Positions 45,606-57,626 of a DNA stretch of 64,000 nucleotides are shown one piece after another (position 1 is the stretch's first letter; every line of letters starts with the position of its first letter). The stretch comes from Phanerodontia chrysosporium (lineage: Eukaryota > Basidiomycota > Agaricomycetes > Polyporales > Phanerochaetaceae): contig MJGA01000017.1 of the NCBI GenBank assembly GCA_001910725.1, positions 558,001-622,000 on the forward strand, given 5' to 3'. A program made the position numbers and the translations under genes. The notes beneath the pieces were generated by a model. That model did not search any database. It saw only the letters and a program-made list of their open reading frames with translations, and was not told the DNA's origin.

Positions 45606-46087
45606 TACAATCGGTGGATGCATACGCGGCAATGGCGGCAGTTGTGGGCGTAAGCCGCCAGCCTGAGTCGTGCGTTCTCTCCTGCTTCCGACTCGGTTTT
45701 GGAACAACTACATAGCATGCTGCAGATTGTGGCTGACTATATAATCGTTAGCACTGCGAAACGTTGCGCCCGCGCGACCATGCTATGTGAGCCCACCCAG
45801 AGTTGCCTCCACGATAAGACAAAAGCAACGGTGCAACATCGACCTTGACACGAGCCGACATCACATCCCTCTTGTCATGGTGCATGTGATCCGAGACTCG
45901 GCGCACGCAACGGTCCTTGAAGAGATGTTAGCTAACGACAGACAAGAATTGGTTACTGCTTTATCTATGCCATGTGCCGGTGAATGCTCGAGATCCTTGC
46001 TCGCCGAATGAAGATGCGCCCTGATACTATACAAGGTGAGTGAAACCGGGACACAGCACAACTTCAAACCACCTACGTCTTCGATGT
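45606..46087. other. Intergenic, nothing recognised
   Basis: About 480 bases; no gene or repeat noted. Confidence 0.4.
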
Positions 46088-46260
46088 TTCCCACCAGCGC
46101 CCCACGACTCTGTCCGACGAATCATGGATACTGATATTCGAACACATCTGTTACAGATATTACGAGCATCGCGCTGTTCGGCTGTCAATGTGCTGCAGGC
46201 GATTCCGCAAGATGCTGCTGCCATGATGTGGCGACGTCGACCCTGCCATGTTGCCAGTAG
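46088..46260 (+). pseudogene. F-box N-terminus relic (partial duplicate of the next gene)
   Basis: Reads TLSDESWILIFEHICYRYYE and then HRAVRLSMCCRRFRKMLLP. This aligns with the start of the F-box gene at 46743 (TLPDELWMLIFEHHHCKLYQ, RRALELSMCCRRFRKMLLP). It lacks a good ATG and falls out of frame straight after MLLP. The remaining 1.5 kb of the gene is absent here. It is a truncated tandem copy about 650 bases upstream of its intact relative. Confidence 0.7.
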
Positions 46261-46742
46261 TAGACCAAGGTAAGCGTGAATTTGTAAGTCTAAATACTTG
46301 CGAAATTGGGCAGGTCACTGGTGTTTTTCCTATGCTCACGTCTCGATCTCATATCATTCTGGAGCACATCCTCTCTGCGTAAGTCACGGAGTGGCGTGTA
46401 TACATATATAAGTCGTACATATGGGACCTCGCACCTAAACGCTGTTTTGCACGCGAATACCAAAAGCGGACCGTCTCCTCACTGCTCGTAGTGACAATGA
46501 CTCAGTCGTCTCTCCAGTCACAGCGGTGCTGTTCATCGGAGTCTATGTTCGCTATGTTCCTCAGATAGTACAGGCGGCAGCCAGCGTCCGACTATAGATG
46601 GATGTTGCTTTGTCTAGACTGCCGACCGGGACAGCTCAAGACATGACTCAAGGTAAATTCCCGTTAGGTGAACAATGGCTCAGCGCCTTATATGAAGTCG
46701 AAAACATTGCGGTGCAGCGCAGACTAATCCCCCACGCCTGCA
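46261..46742. other. Intergenic, presumed F-box promoter
   Basis: About 480 bases; contains an ATATATA near 46400 but no gene. Confidence 0.35.
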
Positions 46743-48349
46743 ATGTCGCCTGCCAGCAGCCAGACTTTACCAGACGAGCTCTGGATGCTGATATTCGAAC
46801 ATCATCACTGCAAGCTGTACCAGCGACGAGCCCTCGAGCTCTCGATGTGCTGTAGAAGGTTCCGCAAGATGCTGCTACCCGCGATCTTCGGCGACTTCGA
46901 GGTCATCGTCGACTACCAGGGTCGACAGGGCATATGCCCGTGGCGCACGCACACCTTCCGCGACTTCTATACCTTCCTCATGACCAACCGCCACATCATC
47001 CCCCTCGTACACACGCTGCGTCTATACGTGCAGTTCGAGATGGGAGACACTTGGCAGAAGCAGCAGCAGCACTGGGACCCAGACCTCTTCCTCACGATCA
47101 CCACCGCACTTCCGCGCCTCGCACACCTGCATCTCCAAAGCGTGCTCCTCGGCGAGGCCGCAGACGTCGCGCGCGCTGCGCGTGCACACAGCCCCCTCCA
47201 GCTCGAGAGCCTGCACATCTCCCTCCCCCGCGCGCTCGGGGACGGCAGCATCCCCGCCCCCTTCTTCACGGGGCTCCTCCGCGCCGTCGCGCACACCGAC
47301 CTGCTCGACCTCGTCGACCTCCACGCACTCGACGGCAAGCCAAAGTTCGCCGAACACCCCACCTGCACTGCGCTCGCGATGGCCGAGGAGACCTTCTGCG
47401 CCCCGCTCCTGCGCGATCTGGTCCGCCGGCCCTCGCTCCACAACCTCACCTCGCTCGAGGTGCAGGACGACTGGCACCACTGCGACTTCCACGCGCTCGC
47501 CCCTGTGCTGGAGATCGTCGGTCCCAATCTTGAGCACCTCGGGTTGGGCATGAATAGTCTGCCTGGAGAACGTGAGTTGCCATGCAATGGAATGACAGTA
47601 GACGTATGCTGACGTTTGGTCGTGCAGTCAGGCGAGCGGTGCACGACTGGCACCTCTTCGTGTTCTCGCATTGCAAGAAACTGCAGTCCCTCGCCTTTTT
47701 CCTCTGGATCTACCCGCAGCACTACCTATACAAGGACTCGTTCGATTACCGGAGCTTCGTCCTCGCAGAGAACGCGTGGCGCCCGGCAAAACGTGTTCTG
47801 GAGTACATGCTCTTGAGCGCGGAGCTGCCGATCAGCGAGGACCACACGATGGATGTGGGCCTCGACGACGCAGGGAATGAGGACACTATGCTGAGCGACG
47901 ACGGCGGGAGTGAATGGAGCGACGATAGCATCCAGAGTGGCGGATACGACCACTACGACGGCCCGTACGAGTTCGAGCCGGGGACGCTGCACACGATCGC
48001 GCTCAAGCTCATCACACACTGCGACATCTTCGCGTGTCCGTGTAAGCTCGACGAGATCAAGCGCGACTGGGGCATGCAGGCACAGTTCTTCGGCTGGGTT
48101 GACGACGCGCTCGCGCGGTGCGTGCAAATACCAGGGATCGAGACCATCGAGTTGGGCCTCACGCCGACATCGAACGCCGCATGGATGATCCGCGACTGGC
48201 GCCACATCGCACAGAAGGTCCTCCCAGAGTTCTTCCCTAAGACGGCCAGCACAGGCAGGTTGCGCTTCAATGAGTTTGCGCGTTGGCCGTGTCGTGGGTC
48301 GCCCAGTATCGACGAAACCACCTGGCAGGACGGGGACGATACCATTTAA
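46743..48349 (+). CDS. F-box protein with leucine-rich middle
   Basis: Exons 46743-47571 and 47628-48349, frame intact (about 516 residues). The F-box at residues about 8-50 is TLPDELWMLIFEHHHCKLYQ followed by LSMCCRRFRKMLLP. The middle has leucine-rich-repeat-like strands (LAHLHLQSVLLGEA, LQLESLHISLPRAL, LHNLTSLEVQDDW, LEHLGLGMNSLPGE). The C-terminal half carries an acidic stretch and LITHCDIFACPCKLDEIK. It fits an SCF substrate adaptor of the large mushroom F-box expansion; the substrate is unknown. A truncated copy of its first exon lies at 46088-46260. Confidence 0.85.
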
Positions 48350-48514
48350 CGGTTGGCAGCCCACGTGAGACGATTGTGAGCCGTGTAGAACCACGGAGAG
48401 GAATGTCATATGAGAGCGCATGAATATAATACATTGCTAGGTATGCAAGAAACGGGTATCAACGATGCTTTATACAAGTGAGATAAACCACAGACCGTCA
48501 GTCGTATCCATAAA

Positions 48515-49330
48515 TCACTGTGTCGTGACAACCTGACGCTTCAGCTCCTCGAATTTCGCCCCCTCTGCCTCCGCCTTCTCGATGCTCTTCAAGAGTTTCT
48601 CTTCGCGAGTTTGCAGCCGCTGCTCCATGCCAAGAACAAGGAGCCGAACTTGTTCGACGAAAGCCTTGTCCGGCGGAGCACTCCCAGAGGCTGATGGATC
48701 GAAGGCTGTTTGCAGCTTCGGGGTAGAGCCTGATCGTGTGTGGCCTGGGCTCATGAAGCCACTCCGCCCTGCGATGGTCCCCATGGGTGTAAGGTCGAGA
48801 TTATCCTGATGGGGGGGGGGGGTCAGAATTGAGACAATATTGGAAGGATAGGCTACGCACCTGCCAATTTGGACCCGCAAGCTTCGCGAGTTGACTTTCG
48901 AGAGCCTTTTCGCGCTGTTTGCGACTGATCGTGACAGATATTAGGATATTGCACGAGAAAAAGCAGCAACATAAGACGCACTTCTCGAGTTCTGCCATGC
49001 ATCGTTCATTCTCCCGTTGCGTTCCATCGAGCAGGATCTCTAGATTCATGTACTCTTTCTTCAGTCCCTCGACGGCTTCCAGCGACGGTCGTTCGGCAAG
49101 CTGGCTCTTCAGCTGCGCAATTTGTGTCCTCAGCTGTCACTCCCATGTCAGTTCTTCCCCGTAGCCGGTTTCTGTAACTCTACCTTGTCGTTCTCTTTGT
49201 CCTTCTCGAGGAGCTGCGCCCGGAGGACGTCTTCCACACTCCGGTCGTCTTCATTGACAGCACTCAGATCGTCTGCACCCACCGCCAATGCCGGTTTGTG
49301 CTGGTTTCGAACGCTTTGTGAACGCCGCAT
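48515..49330 (-). CDS. Small coiled-coil protein, function unknown
   Basis: Exons 49330-49184, 49133-48982, 48924-48861, 48805-48515 join in frame (about 218 residues). The protein starts MRRSQSVRNQHKP. It continues with heptad-rich helices (VEDVLRAQLLEKDKENDK, TQIAQLKSQLAERPSLEAVE, GLKKEYMNLEILLDGTQREN, REKALESQLAKLAGPNWQ), a Ser/Thr/Pro linker with SGFMSPGHTRSGSTPKLQ, and a last helix (EQVRLLVLGMEQRLQTREEK) to QVVTTQ. It looks like a cytoskeletal or centrosomal type coiled coil, but I do not recognise the family. A run of 12 G at 48811-48822 sits just upstream of the last acceptor and is likely to vary in length. Confidence 0.75.
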
Positions 49331-49649
49331 GATGAGGGAAGGGGGATACGTGATTGTTCTGAGGAACGTTGGGCGAGCGTGTCTCGCGAGGCGCGTTGGG
49401 ACGCCGGGGTTTCACCACATGTAGCGCACGTGGCGACGGATCACAGGTCCGGGGCCTGCCTGCTCCGCTCGACGCTCATCCGCTGTCTCGAGATTTGGCG
49501 TTACCACTGTACATACACCTGGGCCATGGCACCGACTTGCCTGAATCATGCGATCGTGGTTTTCGTCCACTTTGTGGAGGCGCGCTTCGCCGCGTACTGG
49601 CTCGAGGATGGTGTAGTTATGAGCCGCGATCAGCCTGACCAGTAACCTG

Positions 49650-50188
49650 TATGAATGCGCTCCCTCCTGCTCGTGAGGCCTCTCCTGCAGTGCCTCGAGT
49701 CATTCTTCTTCTATGTCGCAGTTCCACGTGTTCGTTTTCTTCGAGCTGGTTTTTCTTCCTGTGGCCGAATAACAGTCAAGAAATAGGCGCATACATCCAG
49801 GTAGGTCAGTCGGGTAGAACGGAAGTAGTAGGGATAGTTGCGCTTCGCCTGATCGAGTGACGGAATGAGGCTGACCAGGCAGCCTACTAAGAAGTGAGCG
49901 TAGTGTTTCGGGCTGCGCAGATCTGCAAGGGAGGATTGAAAGATGTCGGCGGCGAACATTGCGTCGACATTGCCGGGAAACTTATGCAGCTTCATACTCT
50001 GCGTACAGATTCGAGGTCATCCTCGTCGGAAGGAATGTCTTGCTACTAGCTATCAACGATATACCATCAAGGGAGTCGCCGCTCTTGGCGGTGGCTGGTG
50101 CTTGTGAAGCCGTTTGAAGCTGCGCAGCAGTCCCAGTGAGCGCTGAAGGACGACACTCGAATGGACAGGCGTGGCATTTGGACTTCAC
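49650..50188 (-). CDS. Possible small gene, unrecognised
   Basis: Minus-strand open segments with protein-like composition. 50188-49982 begins MKSKCHACPFECRPS and reads into TFLPTRMTSNLYAEY. 49995-49711 includes MFAADIFQSSLADLRSPKHY, AHFLVGCLVSLIPSLDQAK and YYFRSTRLTYLD, followed by a plausible GTATGC..CACAG intron. The two segments are in different frames and cannot be joined by a normal intron, so the model is not settled. It could be one gene with an indel near 49990, or a remnant. I know no family that matches. Confidence 0.3.
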
Positions 50189-50743
50189 GATACGTCTTGG
50201 GTATACTACGGACTTGTGTTAGTTGTGAGCTCGAAGATGTGTCTTAGGAAACGAATGGTCGTTCTTGTCAAAGGATGCAGCGTGGTTTGTTCGTCGCATC
50301 CGCGCCTGCACGCTCAGGTAGGATAGGCTATCGACACACTCGGACAAGCTTCGCGAACCTAGGTATGGATATACCACGCTTGTCCTGGATGTGCTGGCTA
50401 CAGGGAGTGATATCAGTGAGATTATTTCGGCAAGACAAGATCGGTGCGTACTTGCTGAAGAGACGAGTTTCGACTGCCTAGAACGATTATACTAGTCGCC
50501 TTGCTGCAGAATATCGTTCAGGCGCGAAGTATAACGAGATAGATAGGTACATTATATGTGTACATAAATCCAGAAAGCAAGCAGCCGCTAGTGGTACAGA
50601 CGCAAGGACGTGGGTAGCGGAAGATGTGGTGATGGTTAAGTTAAGGAGACTCCAATCAACGAAACACGACAACGACGAACACAGCGCATCGAAAGCAAAT
50701 TATACAATACAGAAAACATATAATTACCCATGACATCGCGATT

Positions 50744-52822
50744 TTATTCGGAGCCGCCCGCCAGCTCGAGGATGAGTCGGCAGGCGACATCCATGAAGAC
50801 GAAGGGCGACACGACTTCGTCCTCGCGGATGGTAAAGTCTTTGATAGATCGGCTGCACTCGGATGCGGTCTCGGACAAGTTGAGGTCCGGATGGGCCATG
50901 TCGAACTTGCCTGCGCCAGGCTCTGTCGACGCCTTGTACGTCTTCTTGTGATGGAAGTCGACGAGGTAGTTGATGGAGTCGACCATGTACAGCTGCAAGT
51001 TCATCAAAACCTGAGAAATGGTAAGTCATTGCCCAGACGCATGAACGTGCAAGCGTACGCACCACAACATCCTGCACCCTGGCCCGAGTCTCGATGAAGT
51101 AGATCGAAGACGCCGCCCGCAAGTCTACGTAGTTCCCGTCGTACTCGCGTGCCCGTTCAATCTTGGCTCGCTCAGATCCGCGCCCGCGATGGATCCCGCC
51201 GAGGCCACCAAGGTCTCCCTTCTCCTTCCACTCCATTCCGAGCGCCTTCAGCGTTCTGTATATCTCCAGCATAACTTCCATCGGTGGTGACCGGCTGCGA
51301 ATGCCAAAGTGCCACTTCGTGCGGTGCTGCTTCTTCTCTTTGACCGGCGGGAACGTGCGCTTCGCGGTGACATATGACGCGAGGTGATGTTGCTCGGGAG
51401 CTGATCAGGCAGCGACGAGTTGAGCACTGCGAAAGTTGTTCTCGGCCTCATTCTGGGGCGTCGAGAAGTCGAGGCCGTCGTCTTCATCCTCATCGTACTC
51501 GGTGAACTCGCTGTCGAAGGGATTCTCCTCGAGCTCAGTGCCGCCAGGGGAGATGGCATTTGGCGAGAGCGGGTTGCGGGGATCCATCGCCGCGAGCTCA
51601 GCGTCGCGCTCCTGCTCCATGAACTCGGCGAGATCGCGTCCTAGCCGTCGCTTGTCGCGGAGAAGCATGTAGGCGACCTTGACGGCGTTCCCCTGAGGAC
51701 CATCGTCGCGCCGCAGACTGTCGTAGATGTCTTCCTTGTCGACGCCCTCCATGCGCGAAGCGAGGTCTTCGACGACGTCATCCTCGATACGGCCAAGGCC
51801 TTCGATGATTTCGTAGTCGAGCGCCTTTGGTGGTGAGACGAGGGACGACAGGGGGCCTAGGATGGGCGGTCGCGGCGGGAGTGGCTGCAGGTAGCGGGGC
51901 AGGTCGGTCGTGAAGAACGGGTGCTGCAGTATCTCGGGGACGGTGATGCGCTTCACGGGATCGACAGCGAGCATGCCGGTGATGAGATGCTTCGCATCGG
52001 GAGAGAGGTAGGATGGCATGTGGTACACGCCCTGGCTGATCTTCGTGAACAGCGTCTGGACATCCTCATCTTCGAATGGTAGTCGACCACAGAGCATCAC
52101 GTACAAGATGACTCCGCAGCTCCAAACGTCAATCTCAGGGCCCGTGTAAAGCCCACCACGAATGACTTCCGGAGCTGCGTAGTTTGGGCTGCCGCAGCTT
52201 GTCTTCAGGAAGTCGCCGTCCTTTATCTCATTTGAAAGACCAAAATCGGCGATTTTGACATTCAAGTCGTCGTCGAGCAGGACATTCTCGGGCTTGAGGT
52301 CGCGGTGAACGATCTTCAGTCGGTGGCTGTATTCGATGCCAGAGATGAGCTGCTGGAAGAACCGCCGCGCTTGTGGTTCAGCCATGCGGCCATTGGCGAC
52401 AATGTAGTTGAAAAGCTCGCCTCCAGCGTACTCGAGGACGATGATGATGTCAGTCGGTGTCGAGATGACTTCGTAACTATGTCATCGAAGCGGTCAGGGG
52501 ATGAAGCAATCACACGGACTGAAACTCACAGCTTGATGATGTGCGGATGCCGAAGAGTCCGCATGTACTCGACCTCCCGCTGCACCCTCGTCCTAGTCTT
52601 CGTAGCGTGTATAACTTGCTTCGAGATAAACTTCATGGCGACCTTATGCCCGGTGACGGTGTGTATAGCCACTGTATAACCGGTCAGTACGGAATCCACC
52701 CGAGGAATGCGAGACGCACTCTTGACCTTGCCAAACGTCCCCTCAGCAATCTCCTGAACCACGGTGTACTCTCCTAGCTTGGATGGCGGGAAGGTATCCT
52801 TGATTATTTCATCTTCCCCCAT
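50744..52822 (-). CDS. SNF1: SNF1/AMPK alpha serine/threonine protein kinase
   Basis: Catalytic subunit of the energy-sensing kinase that relieves glucose repression and switches on use of other carbon sources. Exons 52822-52720, 52671-52530, 52476-51063, 51010-50744. Kinase marks: GEYTVVQEIAEGTFGKVK (P-loop), HKVAMKFISK (Lys), IVHRDLKPENVLLDD, VKIADFGLSNEI, and the activation loop DGDFLKTSCGSPNYAAPE, whose Thr is the upstream-kinase site. A UBA-like autoinhibitory region and the AMPK C-terminal domain follow (HRTKWHFGIRSRSPPMEVML, LMNLQLYMVDSINYLVDFHH). At 51405 the reading meets a stop, but the next frame gives AVLNSSLPDQLP exactly where homologues have it. One extra T near 51433 and one missing C near 51397 explain this, so the kinase is full length. 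Confidence 0.95.
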
Positions 52823-55206
52823 AATTCGTAGTCGGCAATGTTCGAAAAATCGCAGAGGTGGTGGTAGTCAAGAGGTAAGCAGGATCTGGAGAGCGAGTGG
52901 ATGCGGGGCGAGCCTTATTTGGAAACCGTCGGCAAATCGACGGGGCGCCAAGACGTCACGTGTACACTATTCACGTGGGCCCAAGGATTTATTTCCAAGA
53001 CTCGGCAGGTATTCGAGCATTGACTTGTTCTGCGTCACCTCGAATAGCGTCCTTGAGGGAGAGTCCTTGTCGTTGTGAGCTTGAGCGAGAGGGGGGAAGC
53101 TTACTCTCAGAAAAGTCTGCTTTGATCCGCCCCAATCTTGTCCAGAACCCCTAGCACCATAGAGCGTTAGAATGCAAATGTATCAACCCTCCCCTCGAGG
53201 ATGTTGAGTCATATCAAGGGATGGCAAAATCCGCGGGAGCGTTGAGCGCACTGCTTACTTATAATGCTACTCACAAGGGTAAGAAATCAGACGGACATTG
53301 CTAGTGGACGGCTATGGTGTCCGGGGTCTCGATGTCTGATCCAACGCGGAGCAAACATTCGAGTCCTGTTGATTTTGACACATTCGTTCATCTGCTCTGA
53401 GTTTCAAGGGCAGCCTACTTGTATGACGGTAAGTTTTTCTTGATTTTGACCGGCTGCTAATGCTCAAGTCCTGTAGGTTGCGGATATTATGTCTGCAACG
53501 TTTTCGGCCAGCGTTCGTCGTCGAGCTGGTCGAATAGTCGCTCACCGACCCGCGTGACCCGAAACATCGTGCAGGATGCGTATAAGCTGTACCTTGGTTC
53601 TATTTCATCTCTCTAAGTCGGCGTTCCCAACTGCGAGGTCCTTGAAATCTTCGCATCGATCACCCTACCTTCCGGCCTTCCGTCTAGGGCCTCGCACGAG
53701 ATTCATCATGGTGCTGCGCTCGGACGCAGGGACACCATCTTCACAGCGAATGAGCAACTATAACTGCGACTCTCTCGATAGCCGCATGCAGGAGCTCCGT
53801 AGTGTTGCGAAAACAGCGACTGGACGCGACTACAAGCACTTTGGGCGGATGCGTGCGACTCAGTCACGACGTTCTTCTAGCCCCTCCGAGGTGGAAGGTA
53901 TCTGCAGTGCCCTCTCCGAGATCTCCACGCGACGTGCTTACCCACGGTCCCTGAGGCCGCTTCGTCCCCTGACCAGCAACATCCTGTCTGAAACTTCACA
54001 CTACCTGGCATAGGTCTCAAGAGATCTTGGATGGGATGTAGAACCTGTAAGTACACGGCCTACGTCGGGTGCATAGCTGCTGCACAATGTTCACTGGCGC
54101 AGGACGTCGTTCGCGACATGTGCAGGATGCGACCGCTTTGCCTGTTGTTCTACGGCATGTCAAGCATAAACCTGGAAGCATGAGGTCCATTCCCACCGTG
54201 CAGTATGCAAGAGAACGAGGTCCATTGTCTAGACCCGAAGTTAACCGCAGCGAGTCTTACACTCTTTCAGGTCGTCTGCGTACTGTCAGGCTGTCTTCAG
54301 ACGGTTCACGGTCCACGCCGACAAGCACTCATTGAAGATTGTCTCATTTGCGCTGTCGGCCCTTCCAGGTAGGTTTTCGCATCTTTCGGGATCCATGTGC
54401 CCGTTGAAATGTTCTCTCAGCTCTCACGGATGGAATAATTTGGGAGATCCTCAATGCCTGGCGATCTCGGTGCAGTAGGTAACTCATCTACGGGTTCAGT
54501 ATGAAGTTAATATTCGCGTGCGTAGCTCTATAGCTTGCATTCACTCGTACAATGCGGGTAAACGACCACTGATAATATTCCGTGTGCTTGAAGGAACGGT
54601 GGAACCGCTGAGGAGGCCCATCTTCCCGTATTGTGCGTCTGCGAGGCTATAACAGATCATCGAACGTCCCGTCATTCGTCGCATGCCTTTACGCTTGGCA
54701 CCCGTGAAACCCGTACTGTCTAGAACATTGTCTTCTGCGAACAGACCTCGTAGGTCCGCCTCCATAGCTATGGTTCCATCCGTGATTAGCGCATCCTCCC
54801 TGTAGGTTCTCTACAGTCCCTGTCCGCCGCCTGCAAACTCTAACCTTAGCTGCGTAGGCTTGGCACGGCACCATCAGCGATCGGCCGTCCCTCGCGCACG
54901 GTTGCGTGCAGCGGTGCGTGGGGGTAGCGCGCCCATCAATGCGCGGGACGGCTGGTCATAACTATCCAGTGGCGCAGCGCGGGGCGATTCAGACGCGGGT
55001 CAGCATCGCGCCAAGGAGCGCAACGCGTCCCGCATCTGTCCGTCAGGCCAGCCTTGGCTCGTTTCCCGACGTCGCTTCGCGCCCCCCCGTGCGCGCCAGC
55101 TCCGACCTGCAGACAGGTGCTGGTGACCCTTCCGTCCCCCAGGCACCGCGATACTTAAACGCAATGGTGCGCTGCCCTCTTCATTCTACCTGACGTGACT
55201 TTTGCC
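52823..55206. other. 2.4-kb stretch without a supported gene
   Basis: Divergent region between SNF1 (-) and nuclease B (+). It holds both promoters. An ORF at 53576-54013 (145 codons) has no domain and poor coding character. No RNA gene or repeat was recognised. Confidence 0.45.
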
Positions 55207-57626
55207 ATGCTCAGGCGGACTCCTCTCGTCCTTCTACTCGCGGGTTCCGTGATCGCTGTGCCCTCAGGCCAGCTTGTCTCTCGCGACTGTTACGGCTCCC
55301 CCGACGCGTCATGCAATGTTCTCCTGCAGAACTGTGTCAACTCCGTACGTCGCACCATGTTGTCCTTGTTTTGTTACTAAGTCATTTGCTGATCGTCGTG
55401 ATATCACAGCCCGGATTGTGGACCAGCCAAAGCTGCCTTGCAGCAGCAACTTGCGCCGGGGTACGTACGATGAGAGTCTTGCCGGACGCGCCTCCTGACT
55501 GGTCCAACGCAGATGGGGACGTTCCTGAACACGCTCTGCTGTGCGAAGGGCCAGTGTCTTAACCCGAGGTCGCAGGCCAGCCTCGATTACAACGTACGCT
55601 GACTGTGCCTGTTCAACAACGCTCCCTCGCTAACGTCACATTACAGCTCTACGCCAAAATCGTTGGTCAGTGCGCGTGGGCGAGCGGTGGCTGTCCGATC
55701 ACGCAACGTAGGCCTTGTCCTCCCACCTCGATGATTCGTTTGACTGATTGCAACTACAGAGAATTACATCGACTTTTACTACGGCTCTCTGTCAAAGGTC
55801 GGGTCGCAGTCCTGGCCGTCCAGCTCGTAAGTGCCGCCCTGCTCTGCTCAACGTAATTTGACATCCTCTTTCAGAGCCGTCGTCAAAGGCTGGTGGGGTT
55901 CCATCACGTCCTGGGCCGCGGTCAGTACAACAGCTGACTGGTATGTGCACTAACGCTAACGCTTCCCGCCTTACGCAGACTGGCTCGAGCGTGCCCTACA
56001 AGAATTTTAACGACTGGTGAGCTTCATGGGCCGTTTCAGGTCCCGACGCGCGCGCTGACACTTTGCGCAGGCTGCACTATAGCAGCGGTACCCCGACGCC
56101 TCCTCCTGCCGGAGGTGGATTTGGCGGTGGCGGAGGTAATAGTGGCGGCGGTGGAGGAGTAATCATCGTCCCGCCTCCCCCGCCCGGCAGCGGCGAAGGT
56201 TCTGGTGGTGGCGGTTCCGGCGGCGGAGGCTCTGGCGGGGGTGGCTCCGGCGCGGTGGTTCGGGCGGTGGTTCTGGTGGTGGTGGCTCAGGCGGAGGCGG
56301 CTCCGGTGGTGGCGGCTCGGGAGGCGGTGGTTCTGGCGGCGGTAACTCCGGAGGAGGAGGAGGCTCTGGCGGTGGATCCGGTGGAGGCGGCGGAGGAGGA
56401 GGCGCGATGATGACGGAGGAAACGAAGGTGGCGGTATCATCCCCCCTCCTCCTCCCCTCCCCCTCCTGGTGGTGGTGGTGGTGGAGGCGGCGGGCGGTGG
56501 CGGAGGCGGTGGTAATGATGGGGGCAACAATGATGGCGACGACGGGGACGACGACGACGACGACGACGACGACGATGATGACGAGGAGGAGGAAGAGGAA
56601 GAGTTCTGCGAGGCAGAAGACACCACTGGATTTAAGCGCGACAGCTTCGAGGACCTGTAAGTGCTGTAGCCATTGATGAATTCCTGCGCCAATGGCTGCG
56701 CTTCATGGCTAGCTACGACAACTGGGCCTTCAACGATACCGCACTCGGGAACGACACGCTCAAGCGCTCTGCTCAGATTGCCTGGAACTATGATATCGAC
56801 TGCAGCGTGTACGTCATTGATTATTGCCTTCTACTCCATAGCTCATCCCCAGCCAGCTTCCCTAATATCTGCGAGAATTGGTGCTACTACGTCTATTGTG
56901 AGGATTCGTTGATTGTCGCATCTCTTTGGTGAATCTTCTAACAATGAATCAACAGGCAAGGGTGGAACCTGGCTCGTGCATGTCGACCGCAATGCGGGGA
57001 ACCGTGCTCACTCTGACTGCAAGTTGCCGAACAAGTGCAGCTACAACTGCAAGGGCACGGGCGGTTGGTCCAAGAATCCTAACCAGAGTGGGTTGCAAGA
57101 TTTGAGTTCCTCGTGCAGGTTATTCTAATGTCCACGCGCAGACTGGCAGTGCGACGAGCAGCCGAAGAACACTAACACCGAAGGTGGTGCCGGCGCGGCG
57201 ACACGTTGTATGACTGCAAAGGAGAATCAGGGTACGTTCCGACGGGTACATAGATTGATTGTCACTCATTCCTTACTGCACAGACGAGGGTAATAAATGG
57301 AGGTCGTTCATCAGTAAGCCCTGCATCCCAACGGCTGAAGTCTTGTGCTCAACTTCCGTTCCTGATAGATCAATACGGCACGGGATATGGTGCGCTTCCC
57401 AACGGCCAGGCCATTACTGTTGTTCTCTGTATGTGTGCACGCTACTTCTGTGCCTTTCTTCGATACTTACCGCTGTCAACTAGCAAACTGGAACATTCAC
57501 GGCATCTGTGCAAGCTATGGTGGCACGGGGACGACCCACTGCCCCGCGCCCGTGACTCCGCATGATCTGCAGGTCCAGGCGATCACCAATGGCCGCGGGT
57601 CCGACAACGGGATCAGGCAGGCCTAG
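55207..57626 (+). CDS. Secreted NucA/NucB-type nuclease B with Gly/Ser linker and acidic tract
   Basis: Paralogue of the gene at 33201 with the same 15-exon plan: 55207-55344, 55410-55460, 55513-55593, 55647-55707, 55760-55826, 55875-55920, 55979-56016, 56071-56656, 56713-56808, 56857-56897, 56956-57087, 57142-57231, 57284-57313, 57369-57428, 57484-57626. Intact signal peptide MLRRTPLVLLLAGSVIAVPS, then RDCYGSPDASCNVLLQNC. Exon 8 encodes GGGGS repeats with a VIIVPPPPP island, then about 12 Asp and 7 Glu in a row before FCEAEDTTGFKRD. The C-domain has WQCDEQPKNTNTEGGAGAA, AKENQ-DEGNKWRSF and ICASYGGTGTTHC. Expected to degrade extracellular DNA; motif-based inference. Inside the linker the frame slips several times (near 56253, 56405 and 56455), all in G or C runs; all other exons are clean. 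An ATG four codons upstream is possible. Confidence 0.8.

Noticed and set aside
53576..54013. 145-codon ORF between SNF1 and nuclease B
   Set aside because: No domain, no signal peptide, no exon continuation, ordinary length for chance.
54225..54265. 5S rRNA-like string (GAAGTTAACC)
   Set aside because: Only about ten bases agree; the rest of the 5S sequence and a terminator are missing.
56071..56656. GGGGS repeats as vector or construct contamination
   Set aside because: Flanked by in-frame fungal exons and introns, present in two diverged paralogues, and containing non-engineered islands and acidic runs.
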